DNA from: Sedimentisphaerales bacterium | Lineage (GTDB): Bacteria > Planctomycetota > Phycisphaerae > Sedimentisphaerales > Anaerobacaceae | Assembly: GCA_016931715.1 (NCBI GenBank) | Contig: JAFGEF010000162.1 | Coordinates: forward strand, 1-38,740 | Length of the DNA stretch: 38,740 bases | Direction: 5' to 3' | Shown: positions 8,229-15,533 of the stretch, one piece after another | Layout of the letters: every line of letters begins with the position of its first letter | Position numbering within the stretch: position 1 is the first letter of the stretch | Program-made: the position numbers and the translations under genes | The notes under the pieces: model-generated | What the model was told of the DNA's origin: nothing | Database searches by the model: none | The model's input: the letters and a program-made list of their open reading frames with translations, nothing else

Positions 8229-10244
8229 TTATTTATTATATTCATCCTGTCTTTTGCCGTGATAGGCTGTTACTGTATATTCAATTTCCTGTTTCTCTCG
8301 CGGCTCGATATTCAGGTTATATCTTATGCGAGTGACATCGTATTTGTCGTAAGGTGTTTCGCTTTTCAATGTCCAATAGTTCGTTCCGAAATCGCGTGTA
8401 ATTTCTATTGTTACAGGAATTTGTCTCGTATTTATAATTTCAATTTTCCATGTGCGTATCTCATCCCAGCCTGTGATATTATTATTGGGATCAAATATGT
8501 AATTGTCTGTCTTGTAATTCATCATAGTTGGCTTTACTTCGAGTAATCGCGCTGCGCCAAGATTTAATTCCACTTCTTCATTTACCTGGACATTTTTAAT
8601 ATTAGTTCCACCTGCGTAAGATAAGCTTCCCTCTTTGTTCTCTATGCTGTATATTTTTACATTACCGTTTGGAATAGGGTAATGACCAAGATTATGACCT
8701 TTGTCATTGGCGAATTTGACAAACCTTATTAACCGATTTCCATAACGAGTTTCATCATATTTATACAGGCTTTCAACTTCAATATTGTCAACATCAAAAG
8801 AAAGCAATCTCTTGCTCCACTGATTTTCTATTGTCTGAGTACCTTCAATTGTATAAAGGAAATAATCACCACCTGAACCGGAAGCGGAAGCAGAACCTTT
8901 TTGTACAAAAGGTGTATTATATGATGCATTATTCATTACCATAGGAATTTCATCATTTGTTAAAGCCTTACTCCAAAGTTTGACATCGCTTATATAGCAG
9001 GCGGCACGTTCGTTTTGCGCGTCACCACCAATATAGAAAGGATTAGTTACATTTATATTCGAGCTTAGTTTACTTACACCCTTTACTATCCCATTTCGAT
9101 AGTATGTCAGTGTACCTGATTCCTTAACTACAGCATGATGTATCCATATACCAGAATCGGGGGGAACATTTAAATTGGGATAATCGATTCCCTCGTTTGA
9201 GCCGCCATAGTACTCGAACATACTTGGTGTAAATTTAATGAACATATAAGCCGATGATTGTTCCGGCCAATCGGCAGGTCTATTGCGATTGCCCAGAATA
9301 ACATCATTATCCTCGGCACGTTCTTCAGATGTTTTTACTTTGGCCCAAAACGCCCATGTAAAATCATTCGACAGGCTCATAGCCGGAATAGAACCGGCTG
9401 AGATATATGCACCAGTTGAGTCATTGCCATTGAAACTTGCAACTATGCCGCGTTCAGGGTCATTATACCAGACAGACCCGTTAAGTCCCAATCCGCCGTT
9501 TGGATTGTAAATTATTCCATCTTTACCCTTGCCGGACGAATCTTTAGCGATTACACCATCACCATCGTCGAGCTTCCACCAGCCGACATCAGGCCGCAAA
9601 GAACCTTGTCCATCAAAAATTCCGGTTCTGATTATTGCACTTGAAAAGCCGCCAGGTGTATTGTAAGGATATTGTCTTTTCGCAAGCTGGGTTATTTCAT
9701 CGAGCATATGAACTTTACCTGCAATCACTCGTGTTTGTGAGTTTGCATAATCTTCACCGCTTAAATTGGTTAAGCGAACATAACCTTTCATCTGCATTGA
9801 TTTTTCATCTTCGGAGAGAGTACCCATATAAAACGCTCGCCAAGATAAGCCGCTTGTTAAATATTTTATTTCGAATGGTACCCGCCCGCTATATTCTGAA
9901 TGAATAAGCCATCGACCAAGCTCTCTTTGTCCTGGTGGGAATACTAATGCCTGAATATTGACCTGCCCTTTTTTCTCCATCGCTTCCAGACTGAGAGAAG
10001 TCGGGTCGATAAGAGTATTCGACCATGAATACTGGAGCCAGTTCCAGCCTTCTTTCAATACAAGATTTCGCCTTTCACGAACTAAAGTCAAATCAGCGGA
10101 ATTATAAATCGTAAGCTGAACATTTTCTCGTTTAGGAAGCGTAACAAGTTCAATTGCACCTGCCGGTGGTGCAGGACTTTCATCCGCTCCATAACCGGAC
10201 TGAGCTAAATTTAGAATCGAAAGTAATATAATATACTTTTTCAT
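8229..10244 (-). CDS. Secreted DUF4139 protein with inserted LamG domain
   Basis: Exported protein of 671 residues. The signal peptide ends near GYGA|DE (residue 20). Residues about 30-195 are the first half of a DUF4139 region (IELVTLPKRENVQLTIYNSA, NTLIDPTSLSLE, YLTSGLSWRAFYMGTL, SGEDYANSQTRVIAGKVHML). Residues about 221-440 form a LamG/concanavalin-like jelly roll (WWKLDDGDG, DSSGKGKDG, WAFWAKV, WIHHAVVKESGTLTYYRNG, YIGGD, ISDVKLWSKALTNDEI). DUF4139 resumes at YFLYTIEG near residue 461. LamG domains usually bind carbohydrate or protein ligands. The second half is almost identical at DNA level to the anti-sigma gene before it, so one copied or converted the other. It starts 10 bases after that gene. 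Probably a secreted or periplasmic binding protein; ligand unknown. Confidence 0.85.
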   Translation of the reverse strand: MKKYIILLSILNLAQSGYGADESPAPPAGAIELVTLPKRENVQLTIYNSADLTLVRERRNLVLKEGWNWLQYSWSNTLIDPTSLSLEAMEKKGQVNIQALVFPPGQRELGRWLIHSEYSGRVPFEIKYLTSGLSWRAFYMGTLSEDEKSMQMKGYVRLTNLSGEDYANSQTRVIAGKVHMLDEITQLAKRQYPYNTPGGFSSAIIRTGIFDGQGSLRPDVGWWKLDDGDGVIAKDSSGKGKDGIIYNPNGGLGLNGSVWYNDPERGIVASFNGNDSTGAYISAGSIPAMSLSNDFTWAFWAKVKTSEERAEDNDVILGNRNRPADWPEQSSAYMFIKFTPSMFEYYGGSNEGIDYPNLNVPPDSGIWIHHAVVKESGTLTYYRNGIVKGVSKLSSNINVTNPFYIGGDAQNERAACYISDVKLWSKALTNDEIPMVMNNASYNTPFVQKGSASASGSGGDYFLYTIEGTQTIENQWSKRLLSFDVDNIEVESLYKYDETRYGNRLIRFVKFANDKGHNLGHYPIPNGNVKIYSIENKEGSLSYAGGTNIKNVQVNEEVELNLGAARLLEVKPTMMNYKTDNYIFDPNNNITGWDEIRTWKIEIINTRQIPVTIEITRDFGTNYWTLKSETPYDKYDVTRIRYNLNIEPREKQEIEYTVTAYHGKRQDEYNK

Positions 10245-10254
10245 TTTCTTTAAT

Positions 10255-12102
10255 TTATTGATTAAACTGGTCCTGACGCGAGCCGTGGTAGGTTGTTACG
10301 GTATATTCAATTTCCTGTTTTGACCGCGGCTCAATGTTCAGATTAAACCTTATTCTTGTAACATCATGTCGTTCGTAAGGTGTTTCACTCTGCATTGTCC
10401 AGTAGTTAGTACCGAAATCGCGAGTAATTTCTATTGTTACAGGAATTTGTCTTGTATTTATAATTTCTATTTTCCATGTGCGTATCTCATCCCAGCCCGT
10501 AATATTATTGTTGGGATCAAATATGTAATTGTCTGTCTTGTAATTCATCATAGTTGGCTTTACTTCGACTAATCGCGCTGCGCCAAGATTAAGTTCAACT
10601 TCTTCGTTGACAGGGATATATTTTACACTTGTCCCGCCAACATATGATAAATATCCATCTTTATCTGCTATGCCGTAAATCTTTACATCACCGTCAGGAA
10701 TGGGAGTGTCACCAAGATTATGCTTTTCATCGTTTGCGAATTTGACAAACCTTATAGTCTGGCTTCCATAGCGGCCTTCATCATATTTATACAGGCTCTC
10801 CACTTCGATATCGTTTGCCTCGAATGAAAGAAGTCTCTTGCTCCACTGGTTTTCAATTGTCTCTGTACCTTCAATTGTATAAAGAAAATATTCACTGAGG
10901 CCTTCCTTAATGATTTGTTTTGCTCCTGAACCTTTCCATTCAAAAGACTCATACCCTACTATCTTATCTTCATCTATAGATTTAAACTTCTCCTGAACAC
11001 CAGAATTATCAAAAAACAGAAAGTTTTGTCCTTCTTGCTGAGTAGGTCTGTCATATGGATATTGCTTTCTTGCTAAAGTTGCTATTTCGTCGAGCATATG
11101 TACCTGCCCAACAATCAATCGAGTTTGGGCGTTTTCGTAGTCTTCGCCGGAATTATTGGCAACACGGACGTAGCCTTTCATCTCCATAGACTTTTCATCT
11201 TCGGAAAGTGTGCCCATGTAGAACGCTCGCCATGATAAGCCGCTTGTAAGATACGTTATTTCAAACGGCACCTGGCCGCTGACCTCGGAACGTATGAGCC
11301 AGCGACCAATCTGCCGCAGCCTCGCTGGGAATACTAATGCCTGAATATCGATTTGGTCTTTATGCTTTTTCGGTTCCAGGCTAAGTGAAGTCGGGTCAAT
11401 TAATGTATTAGCCCACATTAATTGCAGCCAGTTCCAGCCGCGTTTTAAGGTAAGATTCCGCTTTTCCCTGACCAAAGTCAAATCCGCTGAATTATATATA
11501 GTAAGCTGCACATTCTCTCTTTTTGGCAATGTGACTAATTCAATAGCACTTGCCGGTGCAAAATAAGGCTGCTCACCTATTTCCGTCATTGAATCGGCAG
11601 TTTGCTCGCTTACGGTTTTATTTCCACCCGAAGCAGTAAGACTTTGAACCGGAATCTCTCCCTGTACAGTCCTGTCGGTTACTCCATGAAGGAAAGATTC
11701 AGTAGATTCTCCCTTCATTGCTGTTGTTGGAGCAGCTAATGAATTTGGCTCTAATTCACCCACTCGTGTTTGATTGTTCCAGTCCATATTGGAGAACAGG
11801 ATAATTCCAAGCACTAAAACCGCGGCTGCGCTTAGCCAGGCGGATTTTGTTAATGAAAAGATTTTCGCTTTAGCTGGAATTTGGGTTTGTTTTACAACCT
11901 GCGAAATAAGCTGCTCGGAAACTTTCGTCTTGCCTTTAAGCAAATCAAGGGCGGCGAACTTGCGTTTGAGCTTATCTAACTCATTCCGGCAATTATTGCA
12001 GTCGTTCAGATGACCGGCAATCTCTTTTATCCGGTCATCCGAAGTTAGCATGAACTGGAACTCAATCAGGTCTTTTTCAGTTAAATGTCTGTCTGTACTC
12101 AT
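10255..12102 (-). CDS. Transmembrane zinc-finger anti-sigma factor with periplasmic DUF4139 domain
   Basis: Protein of 615 residues predicted to hold the ECF sigma factor inactive. The cytoplasmic N-terminus has the zinc anti-sigma (ZAS) signature H-x3-C-x2-C (HLNDCNNC: His31, Cys35, Cys38). One membrane helix follows at about 88-104 (SAWLSAAAVLVLGIILF), then a low-complexity linker (about 105-185) rich in Ser, Thr and Gln, then a complete DUF4139 region from ASAIELVTLPKRENV to the C-terminus. The start codon overlaps the sigma gene's stop by 4 bases, the usual sigma/anti-sigma coupling. The linker would be a natural place for regulated proteolysis, but no cleavage motif is evident. The external domain is nearly the same as that of the next gene's product. 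The anti-sigma role is well supported; the signal is unknown. Confidence 0.88.
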   Translation of the reverse strand: MSTDRHLTEKDLIEFQFMLTSDDRIKEIAGHLNDCNNCRNELDKLKRKFAALDLLKGKTKVSEQLISQVVKQTQIPAKAKIFSLTKSAWLSAAAVLVLGIILFSNMDWNNQTRVGELEPNSLAAPTTAMKGESTESFLHGVTDRTVQGEIPVQSLTASGGNKTVSEQTADSMTEIGEQPYFAPASAIELVTLPKRENVQLTIYNSADLTLVREKRNLTLKRGWNWLQLMWANTLIDPTSLSLEPKKHKDQIDIQALVFPARLRQIGRWLIRSEVSGQVPFEITYLTSGLSWRAFYMGTLSEDEKSMEMKGYVRVANNSGEDYENAQTRLIVGQVHMLDEIATLARKQYPYDRPTQQEGQNFLFFDNSGVQEKFKSIDEDKIVGYESFEWKGSGAKQIIKEGLSEYFLYTIEGTETIENQWSKRLLSFEANDIEVESLYKYDEGRYGSQTIRFVKFANDEKHNLGDTPIPDGDVKIYGIADKDGYLSYVGGTSVKYIPVNEEVELNLGAARLVEVKPTMMNYKTDNYIFDPNNNITGWDEIRTWKIEIINTRQIPVTIEITRDFGTNYWTMQSETPYERHDVTRIRFNLNIEPRSKQEIEYTVTTYHGSRQDQFNQ

Positions 12103-12674
12103 AGTTCAACCTCCGGCAGTTTCTGCGCCAGAGTCTTCAGCGCTCTGTACATCTGCGTTTTTACCGTTCCAACGGAGCAATCCAGAGCCAGCGCAACTTC
12201 GCGATAACTCAACTGCTGATAATAAGCCAGAACAAGAGCGGCTTTCTGCTTATCAGGCAAAGATTCGACCGCATGCCTGACCTGCTCGACCTGTTCGGCT
12301 TTAACCGTCGCAACGGAAGGATTAAAGGAGTTATCCTCAGCAACAGTAGAAACAAGTTCTTCGTCATTCATACTATTAAAACTTACCTCCCTGCCCTGTG
12401 ATTCTGCACGATGCTTTTTGCGAAAACCATCGTAAGTTACATTTGTGGCGATTTTGAACAGCCAGCTCTTAAACTCAGTACCCTTAAAGGTATGAGACTT
12501 TTCGTGAACTCTTTTGAAAGTCTCCTGAAAAAGGTCTTCCGCCTGCTCTTTATTGCCCGTCATTTTTATCAAATATCCCAAAACACTGTCCCCGTATCGG
12601 TGTACAATTTCACCGAATGCCTTTTGGTCACCCCTGCAATGGGCTTCTATTAAGCTCTTATCTGTATTCGTCAT
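12099..12674 (-). CDS. ECF-family RNA polymerase sigma factor
   Basis: Sigma factor of 191 residues, first gene of the operon. Region 2 is at about 20-90, with LIKMTGNKEQAEDLFQETF and WLFKIATNVTYDGFRKKHR; region 4 is at about 130-182, with SLPDKQKAALVLAYYQQLSY and the helix-turn-helix ALDCSVGTVKTQMYRAL. Between them is an acidic linker. There is no region 1 or 3, as expected for ECF factors. Its 3' end overlaps the anti-sigma gene by 4 bases. AGGAG lies 12 bases before the ATG, a rather long spacing. An ECF-type promoter sits immediately upstream, so self-activation is likely. The direct targets are probably this operon and perhaps genes elsewhere. Confidence 0.95.
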   Translation of the reverse strand: MTNTDKSLIEAHCRGDQKAFGEIVHRYGDSVLGYLIKMTGNKEQAEDLFQETFKRVHEKSHTFKGTEFKSWLFKIATNVTYDGFRKKHRAESQGREVSFNSMNDEELVSTVAEDNSFNPSVATVKAEQVEQVRHAVESLPDKQKAALVLAYYQQLSYREVALALDCSVGTVKTQMYRALKTLAQKLPEVEL

Positions 12675-12701
12675 CGAGGCTATTAACTCCTACTATCGCT
12701 A

Positions 12702-12732
12702 ATAGACGATTATAACAGCGCATCGGTTGACA
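12702..12732 (-). promoter_or_regulatory. Candidate ECF-type promoter of the sigma/anti-sigma operon
   Basis: On the minus strand TGTCAACC is followed, 17 bases after AAC, by CGTCTAT. This matches the general ECF pattern of an AAC-containing -35 and a CGT-containing -10 with 16-17 bases between. Predicted transcription would start roughly 20-25 bases before the sigma start codon. A TATAAT also lies in the spacer and could be a housekeeping -10, but it has no good -35. Confidence 0.6.
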
Positions 12733-12903
12733 GAAAACCAGTAAATTTTTGAAAAATGTTCAAAGAAACCATAATTTTTTGCGTTTGAGTCTGTAAATTA
12801 GCTATTTTAGCAAAATATTTTAAAAATATTTAAAAAGTTAATCAACATTTATGCTCTGACATACGCCTTATATATAGTGAAATCTGATGTCGAGTTTTCA
12901 CAG

Positions 12904-12949
12904 CGGCCGGGGGCGTTATTTGTGAGGACTTCACAATTGCCCCCGGCTG
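12904..12949. repeat. GC-rich nested hairpin, copy 1
   Basis: Outer stem CGGCCGGGGGC pairs with GCCCCCGGCTG (11 bp, one G-T). Inside it is a second stem, TTGTGA with TCACAA. A second element with the same outer-stem core and a different but again self-complementary inner stem is at 14426-14474. Neither has a T-run, so a simple intrinsic terminator is unlikely. Keeping the inner stem while its bases change suggests selection for folded RNA, or a palindromic DNA element. Confidence 0.65.
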
Positions 12950-13035
12950 ATTATTAAAAAATATTTTGTATTTTTACGAAATTTATATTGACAAAATGTA
13001 AATATATATAATACTGTAATTTGTCCTCACAAATA
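12917..13035. promoter_or_regulatory. Long-range 13-base inverted repeat around a promoter-like site
   Basis: TATTTGTGAGGAC at 12917-12929 is exactly complementary to GTCCTCACAAATA at 13023-13035. The left arm is part of the inner stem of the GC-rich hairpin, and the right arm lies at the predicted start of a plus-strand transcript. The two arms flank a TTGACA box. They could be a pair of operator half-sites or alternative pairing partners in an RNA that spans both. Confidence 0.4.
12988..13017 (+). promoter_or_regulatory. Candidate housekeeping promoter upstream of the acidic secreted protein gene
   Basis: A perfect -35 TTGACA at 12988-12993 is followed after 18 bases by TACTGT. A better -10 hexamer, TATAAT at 13007, is only 13 bases away. 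Transcription from here would give a leader of about 340 bases before the start at 13365. The -35 is convincing; the -10 is not. Confidence 0.35.
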
Positions 13036-13236
13036 TAATTTATTTAAAAAGCGAATGTCGTTTCTCACAGACGAAAAATTTAATAAAGAGTACTGAATTA
13101 CGGAAAATGAACTGAATTCCTATTCTTTTTTGAACAATCCTTATCATATCCGGCGAGCATCGATAGAATAGGAAAAATAGGCAACACAGGCAAATATTCT
13201 TTTTCTTCGTTTCGATTGAATAAGAGATAGATAATT

Positions 13237-13308
13237 ATGTCTTTGTTTATGCAAAAACAAATCTTCGCGAAAGGAGGTGGTGGGTATGATTGTTTAAGTG
13301 CTTTATAG
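13237..13308 (+). CDS. Possible leader mini-ORF of 23 codons
   Basis: A short frame from ATG at 13237 encodes MSLFMQKQIFAKGGGGYDCL plus three residues. AAGAGA lies ahead of the start. The stretch that codes for KGGGG is itself a strong Shine-Dalgarno sequence (AAAGGAGGTGG), placed just before a second ATG at 13286 whose frame is only three codons long. So either a 23-residue peptide is made, or ribosomes are drawn to a near-empty start in the leader of the downstream gene. Both would suit a regulatory leader; chance is also possible. Confidence 0.25.
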   Translation: MSLFMQKQIFAKGGGGYDCLSAL

Positions 13309-13364
13309 AAAACAGTTTAGGTAAAAAATGGGAAATTAGAGAATTAAAATAAGGAGATTTAATT

Positions 13365-14345
13365 ATGTATAACGTAAGAAAAATAATAGCTCTTTGTTTT
13401 GTTGTTGCCGTAATGTTTTCTTTAACTTCCTTACAAACAGCAAATGCAGGTCAATGGAACTATTTTCAAAATTATTATCCAGCTAATAACATGAATCAAA
13501 TGAATGAAGCTATTGAGCAGACCCTATATGACCCATGGACTTGGGAGGAGTTATGCACCTGGAGTTATTGCATTTACGAAGATTGTATATACGCTTTTCC
13601 TGAAGATGAAGGTAATGGGTGGGAAGATCTTGAGATTATGAATATATCTAATTCATATGTATATGCTTTAACAAATGATTACACAGATCTTAATATGAAT
13701 GTATCTTCAGCATTTGAAAATACCATTGAAATGGGATATGAATGGGAAGGACCTGGCACAGCTCCAGGTGTTTGCATTGCCTTCAATTATGGTTTTCAAG
13801 GTGGAGGATTTTCACCTTATGAGGAACATAGGATAATCCAACCTAATGAATCATTTTCATTTCCCTCTTATCCTGTTCATAACTTAGCAGCTGAACGCCT
13901 TTATGATCCGGTTTCTGTATGTGTGCTTATAGATTCTATTCCTTTTGCAATTGTTCCTTCTGAACAATTCCTTGATGCCGGATATTCACAGTCATTTCTA
14001 ACTCTAAATTCAGATACTGGTTATCCTACTGGTTACTATTATGGTGATGATACTCCAAATACCTGGTATGACGATATCGAATACATTCCATGGTGGATTT
14101 ACTGGTATTATGGCGGAGTACCAATGGGACAACTCTGGTCTTATCAGTGGGATTATTACGTCGAAACTGTGGAGACAGGAGTATATACTGATCCGGGAGA
14201 GTCATTAATATCTCTGCAACTTAAAGCTTACACTGAAACTTGGGCATATTCACAGGACCCTTTAGTTGAATATCAGATGATATATGGCGAAAATAGCAAC
14301 TATACATGGGCATGGGGCTCGATTACCGGACTGTATCCGTATTAA
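13365..14345 (+). CDS. Highly acidic, Tyr/Trp-rich secreted protein of unknown function
   Basis: Protein of 326 residues that I do not recognise. The start follows AAGGAGATTTAATT. A signal peptide ends at ANA|GQW. The mature part has by my count about 42 Asp/Glu against about 3 Lys/Arg, and it is crowded with Tyr and Trp (for example YIPWWIYWYYGG and LWSYQWDYYVE). Three cysteines cluster in ELCTWSYCIYEDCIY, with two more further on. No membrane anchor, PEP-CTERM or other sorting tail is visible. The gene stands alone between two GC-rich hairpins, upstream of two pseudopilin genes. The composition suggests a surface, matrix or metal-binding protein, but this is a guess. Confidence 0.8.
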   Translation: MYNVRKIIALCFVVAVMFSLTSLQTANAGQWNYFQNYYPANNMNQMNEAIEQTLYDPWTWEELCTWSYCIYEDCIYAFPEDEGNGWEDLEIMNISNSYVYALTNDYTDLNMNVSSAFENTIEMGYEWEGPGTAPGVCIAFNYGFQGGGFSPYEEHRIIQPNESFSFPSYPVHNLAAERLYDPVSVCVLIDSIPFAIVPSEQFLDAGYSQSFLTLNSDTGYPTGYYYGDDTPNTWYDDIEYIPWWIYWYYGGVPMGQLWSYQWDYYVETVETGVYTDPGESLISLQLKAYTETWAYSQDPLVEYQMIYGENSNYTWAWGSITGLYPY

Positions 14346-14425
14346 TTATTTTTGAACTGAAATGAAAACATCTGAATTTTATCTTAAGAAACATATAAAA
14401 GCATAAGCTTGATGAGAAGACGTTT

Positions 14426-14474
14426 GGGCCGGGGGCTTTTGGGACAAGAGTTTCCCAAATTTTGCCCCCGGCTC
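14426..14474. repeat. GC-rich nested hairpin, copy 2
   Basis: Outer stem GGGCCGGGGGC pairs with GCCCCCGGCTC; the inner stem TTTGGGA pairs with TCCCAAA. The outer core GCCGGGGGC/GCCCCCGGC is identical to that of copy 1 at 12904-12949, while the inner stem differs yet still pairs. It lies 80 bases after the stop of the acidic protein gene and could end or stabilise that message, though no T-run follows. As after copy 1, an AT-rich stretch with ATTGACAAAA follows. Confidence 0.65.
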
Positions 14475-14616
14475 CATGAATCTATTCAATATTTTATATT
14501 GTATAAAAATGCTTATTCTTTTTCAAAGAAATATTGACAAAAAAAGGGATATTGCGAGATTGAATATACAGGTGAAAGATCGGCGATTAAAAATGTGGAT
14601 TTAGGGATTAGAGATT

Positions 14617-15441
14617 ATGGAAAAGCGAAAAGGTTTTACATTAATTGAGCTTTTGGTAGTAATTGCCATTATTTCCCTTATGCTGGCAATTCTCATTCCG
14701 TCATTGAAAAGGACCCGAAATCAGGCAAGATTTTTGGTCTGTCAGTCTAATCTAAAGCAGTGGGGAGTACTACTTTTAATGAGAATAGAGGGTAATCAGG
14801 GACATTATTTGTTTGATGTTGAACCTCGACCTTATAAATTTGAACAAGATGCTTCAGTATTTAAAGATAAAAAGATTTCTTTTTGTCCCATGGCCGTAAG
14901 AGAAGGTAATAAACAATATGATGGCTCTGTATTAAGAGGAATAGATGACCCAAGACATGTCTCATTCTATACCCACTTTTCCGGCACGTTAGGTTCTGCA
15001 TTCGAATCATGGTCTTATGACAGCAACAATATCAATATTTCGAAGGGAAGCTATGGTTTTAACATAGCTTTTTTTAGTACCTTTTCGTTAACGGATTTTC
15101 CAGGCTATACCTATCATACTAAAATATCAAGAATATACTCAGAAAAAATACCTTCCAATATTCCTCTTATGCTCGACTCTGCATCAACATGGAGTACTTT
15201 TGCGTGGGAAGGCCAGAAACCTCGTGTAACAGAGGAAGAAGAAACAAGCTGCTGTATTAACAGACATGATGGTGGAGTGAACTGCCTGTTTCTTGACTGG
15301 TCTGTAAGGAAAGTCGGTCTTAAAGAACTTTGGAAACTGAAATGGTATCAATTATATAATACGAACGGTCCATGGACAATCGCTGGCGGCGTAAAGCCGG
15401 AAGACTGGCCTCAGTGGATGAGGGAATTTAAAGATTATTGA
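14617..15441 (+). CDS. Pseudopilin-like protein with H-X9-DG-type C-terminus, copy 1
   Basis: Protein of 274 residues with a type IV prepilin N-terminus (MEKRKG|FTLIELLVVIAI, cleavage after Gly, Glu5 present) and a single long hydrophobic helix. The C-terminus has the DUF1559-like block NRHDGGVNCLFLDWSVRKV, with DW where the family usually has DG, and ends in WTIAGGVKPEDWPQWM. AGGGATTAGAG precedes the start. Such proteins are thought to be processed by prepilin peptidase and displayed through pilus-like or type II machinery. It is duplicated directly downstream: both ends are almost identical at DNA level, while the middle (about residues 55-190) has diverged. Confidence 0.85.
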   Translation: MEKRKGFTLIELLVVIAIISLMLAILIPSLKRTRNQARFLVCQSNLKQWGVLLLMRIEGNQGHYLFDVEPRPYKFEQDASVFKDKKISFCPMAVREGNKQYDGSVLRGIDDPRHVSFYTHFSGTLGSAFESWSYDSNNINISKGSYGFNIAFFSTFSLTDFPGYTYHTKISRIYSEKIPSNIPLMLDSASTWSTFAWEGQKPRVTEEEETSCCINRHDGGVNCLFLDWSVRKVGLKELWKLKWYQLYNTNGPWTIAGGVKPEDWPQWMREFKDY

Positions 15442-15484
15442 AAGAATACATAATGTTTTTAATAAAATGAAAATTAATACTTTT

Positions 15485-15520
15485 CTTCTCTGAGTTCTCT
15501 GTGTGCTCTGCGGCAAAAAA
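15485..15520. repeat. Short interspersed repeat (CTCTGTGTGCTCTGCGGC type)
   Basis: This T/C-rich stretch, containing TTCTCTGTGTGCTCTGCGGC, lies just before the second pseudopilin start. A close match follows that gene at 16466-16490. The wording resembles a small repeat I know from many environmental bacterial genomes. It displaces any ribosome-binding site of the downstream gene. Confidence 0.5.
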
Positions 15521-15533
15521 TATGAAAAAATTT

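Larger units (their letters stand above)
12675..13364. other. Long divergent intergenic region
   Basis: This 690-base AT-rich gap separates the minus-strand sigma operon from the plus-strand gene at 13365. It holds the ECF promoter, a GC-rich nested hairpin (12904-12949), a TTGACA promoter-like site (12988-13017), a 13-base inverted-repeat pair (12917-12929 with 13023-13035), a 10-bp inverted repeat (13117-13126 with 13165-13174), and a possible 23-codon reading frame (13237-13308). No longer protein-coding gene is seen on either strand. Confidence 0.7.

Noticed and set aside
12922..12935. TGTGA...TCACA as a CRP/FNR-type operator
   Set aside because: The spacing is 5 bases rather than 6 and the palindrome is better explained as the inner stem of the GC-rich hairpin.
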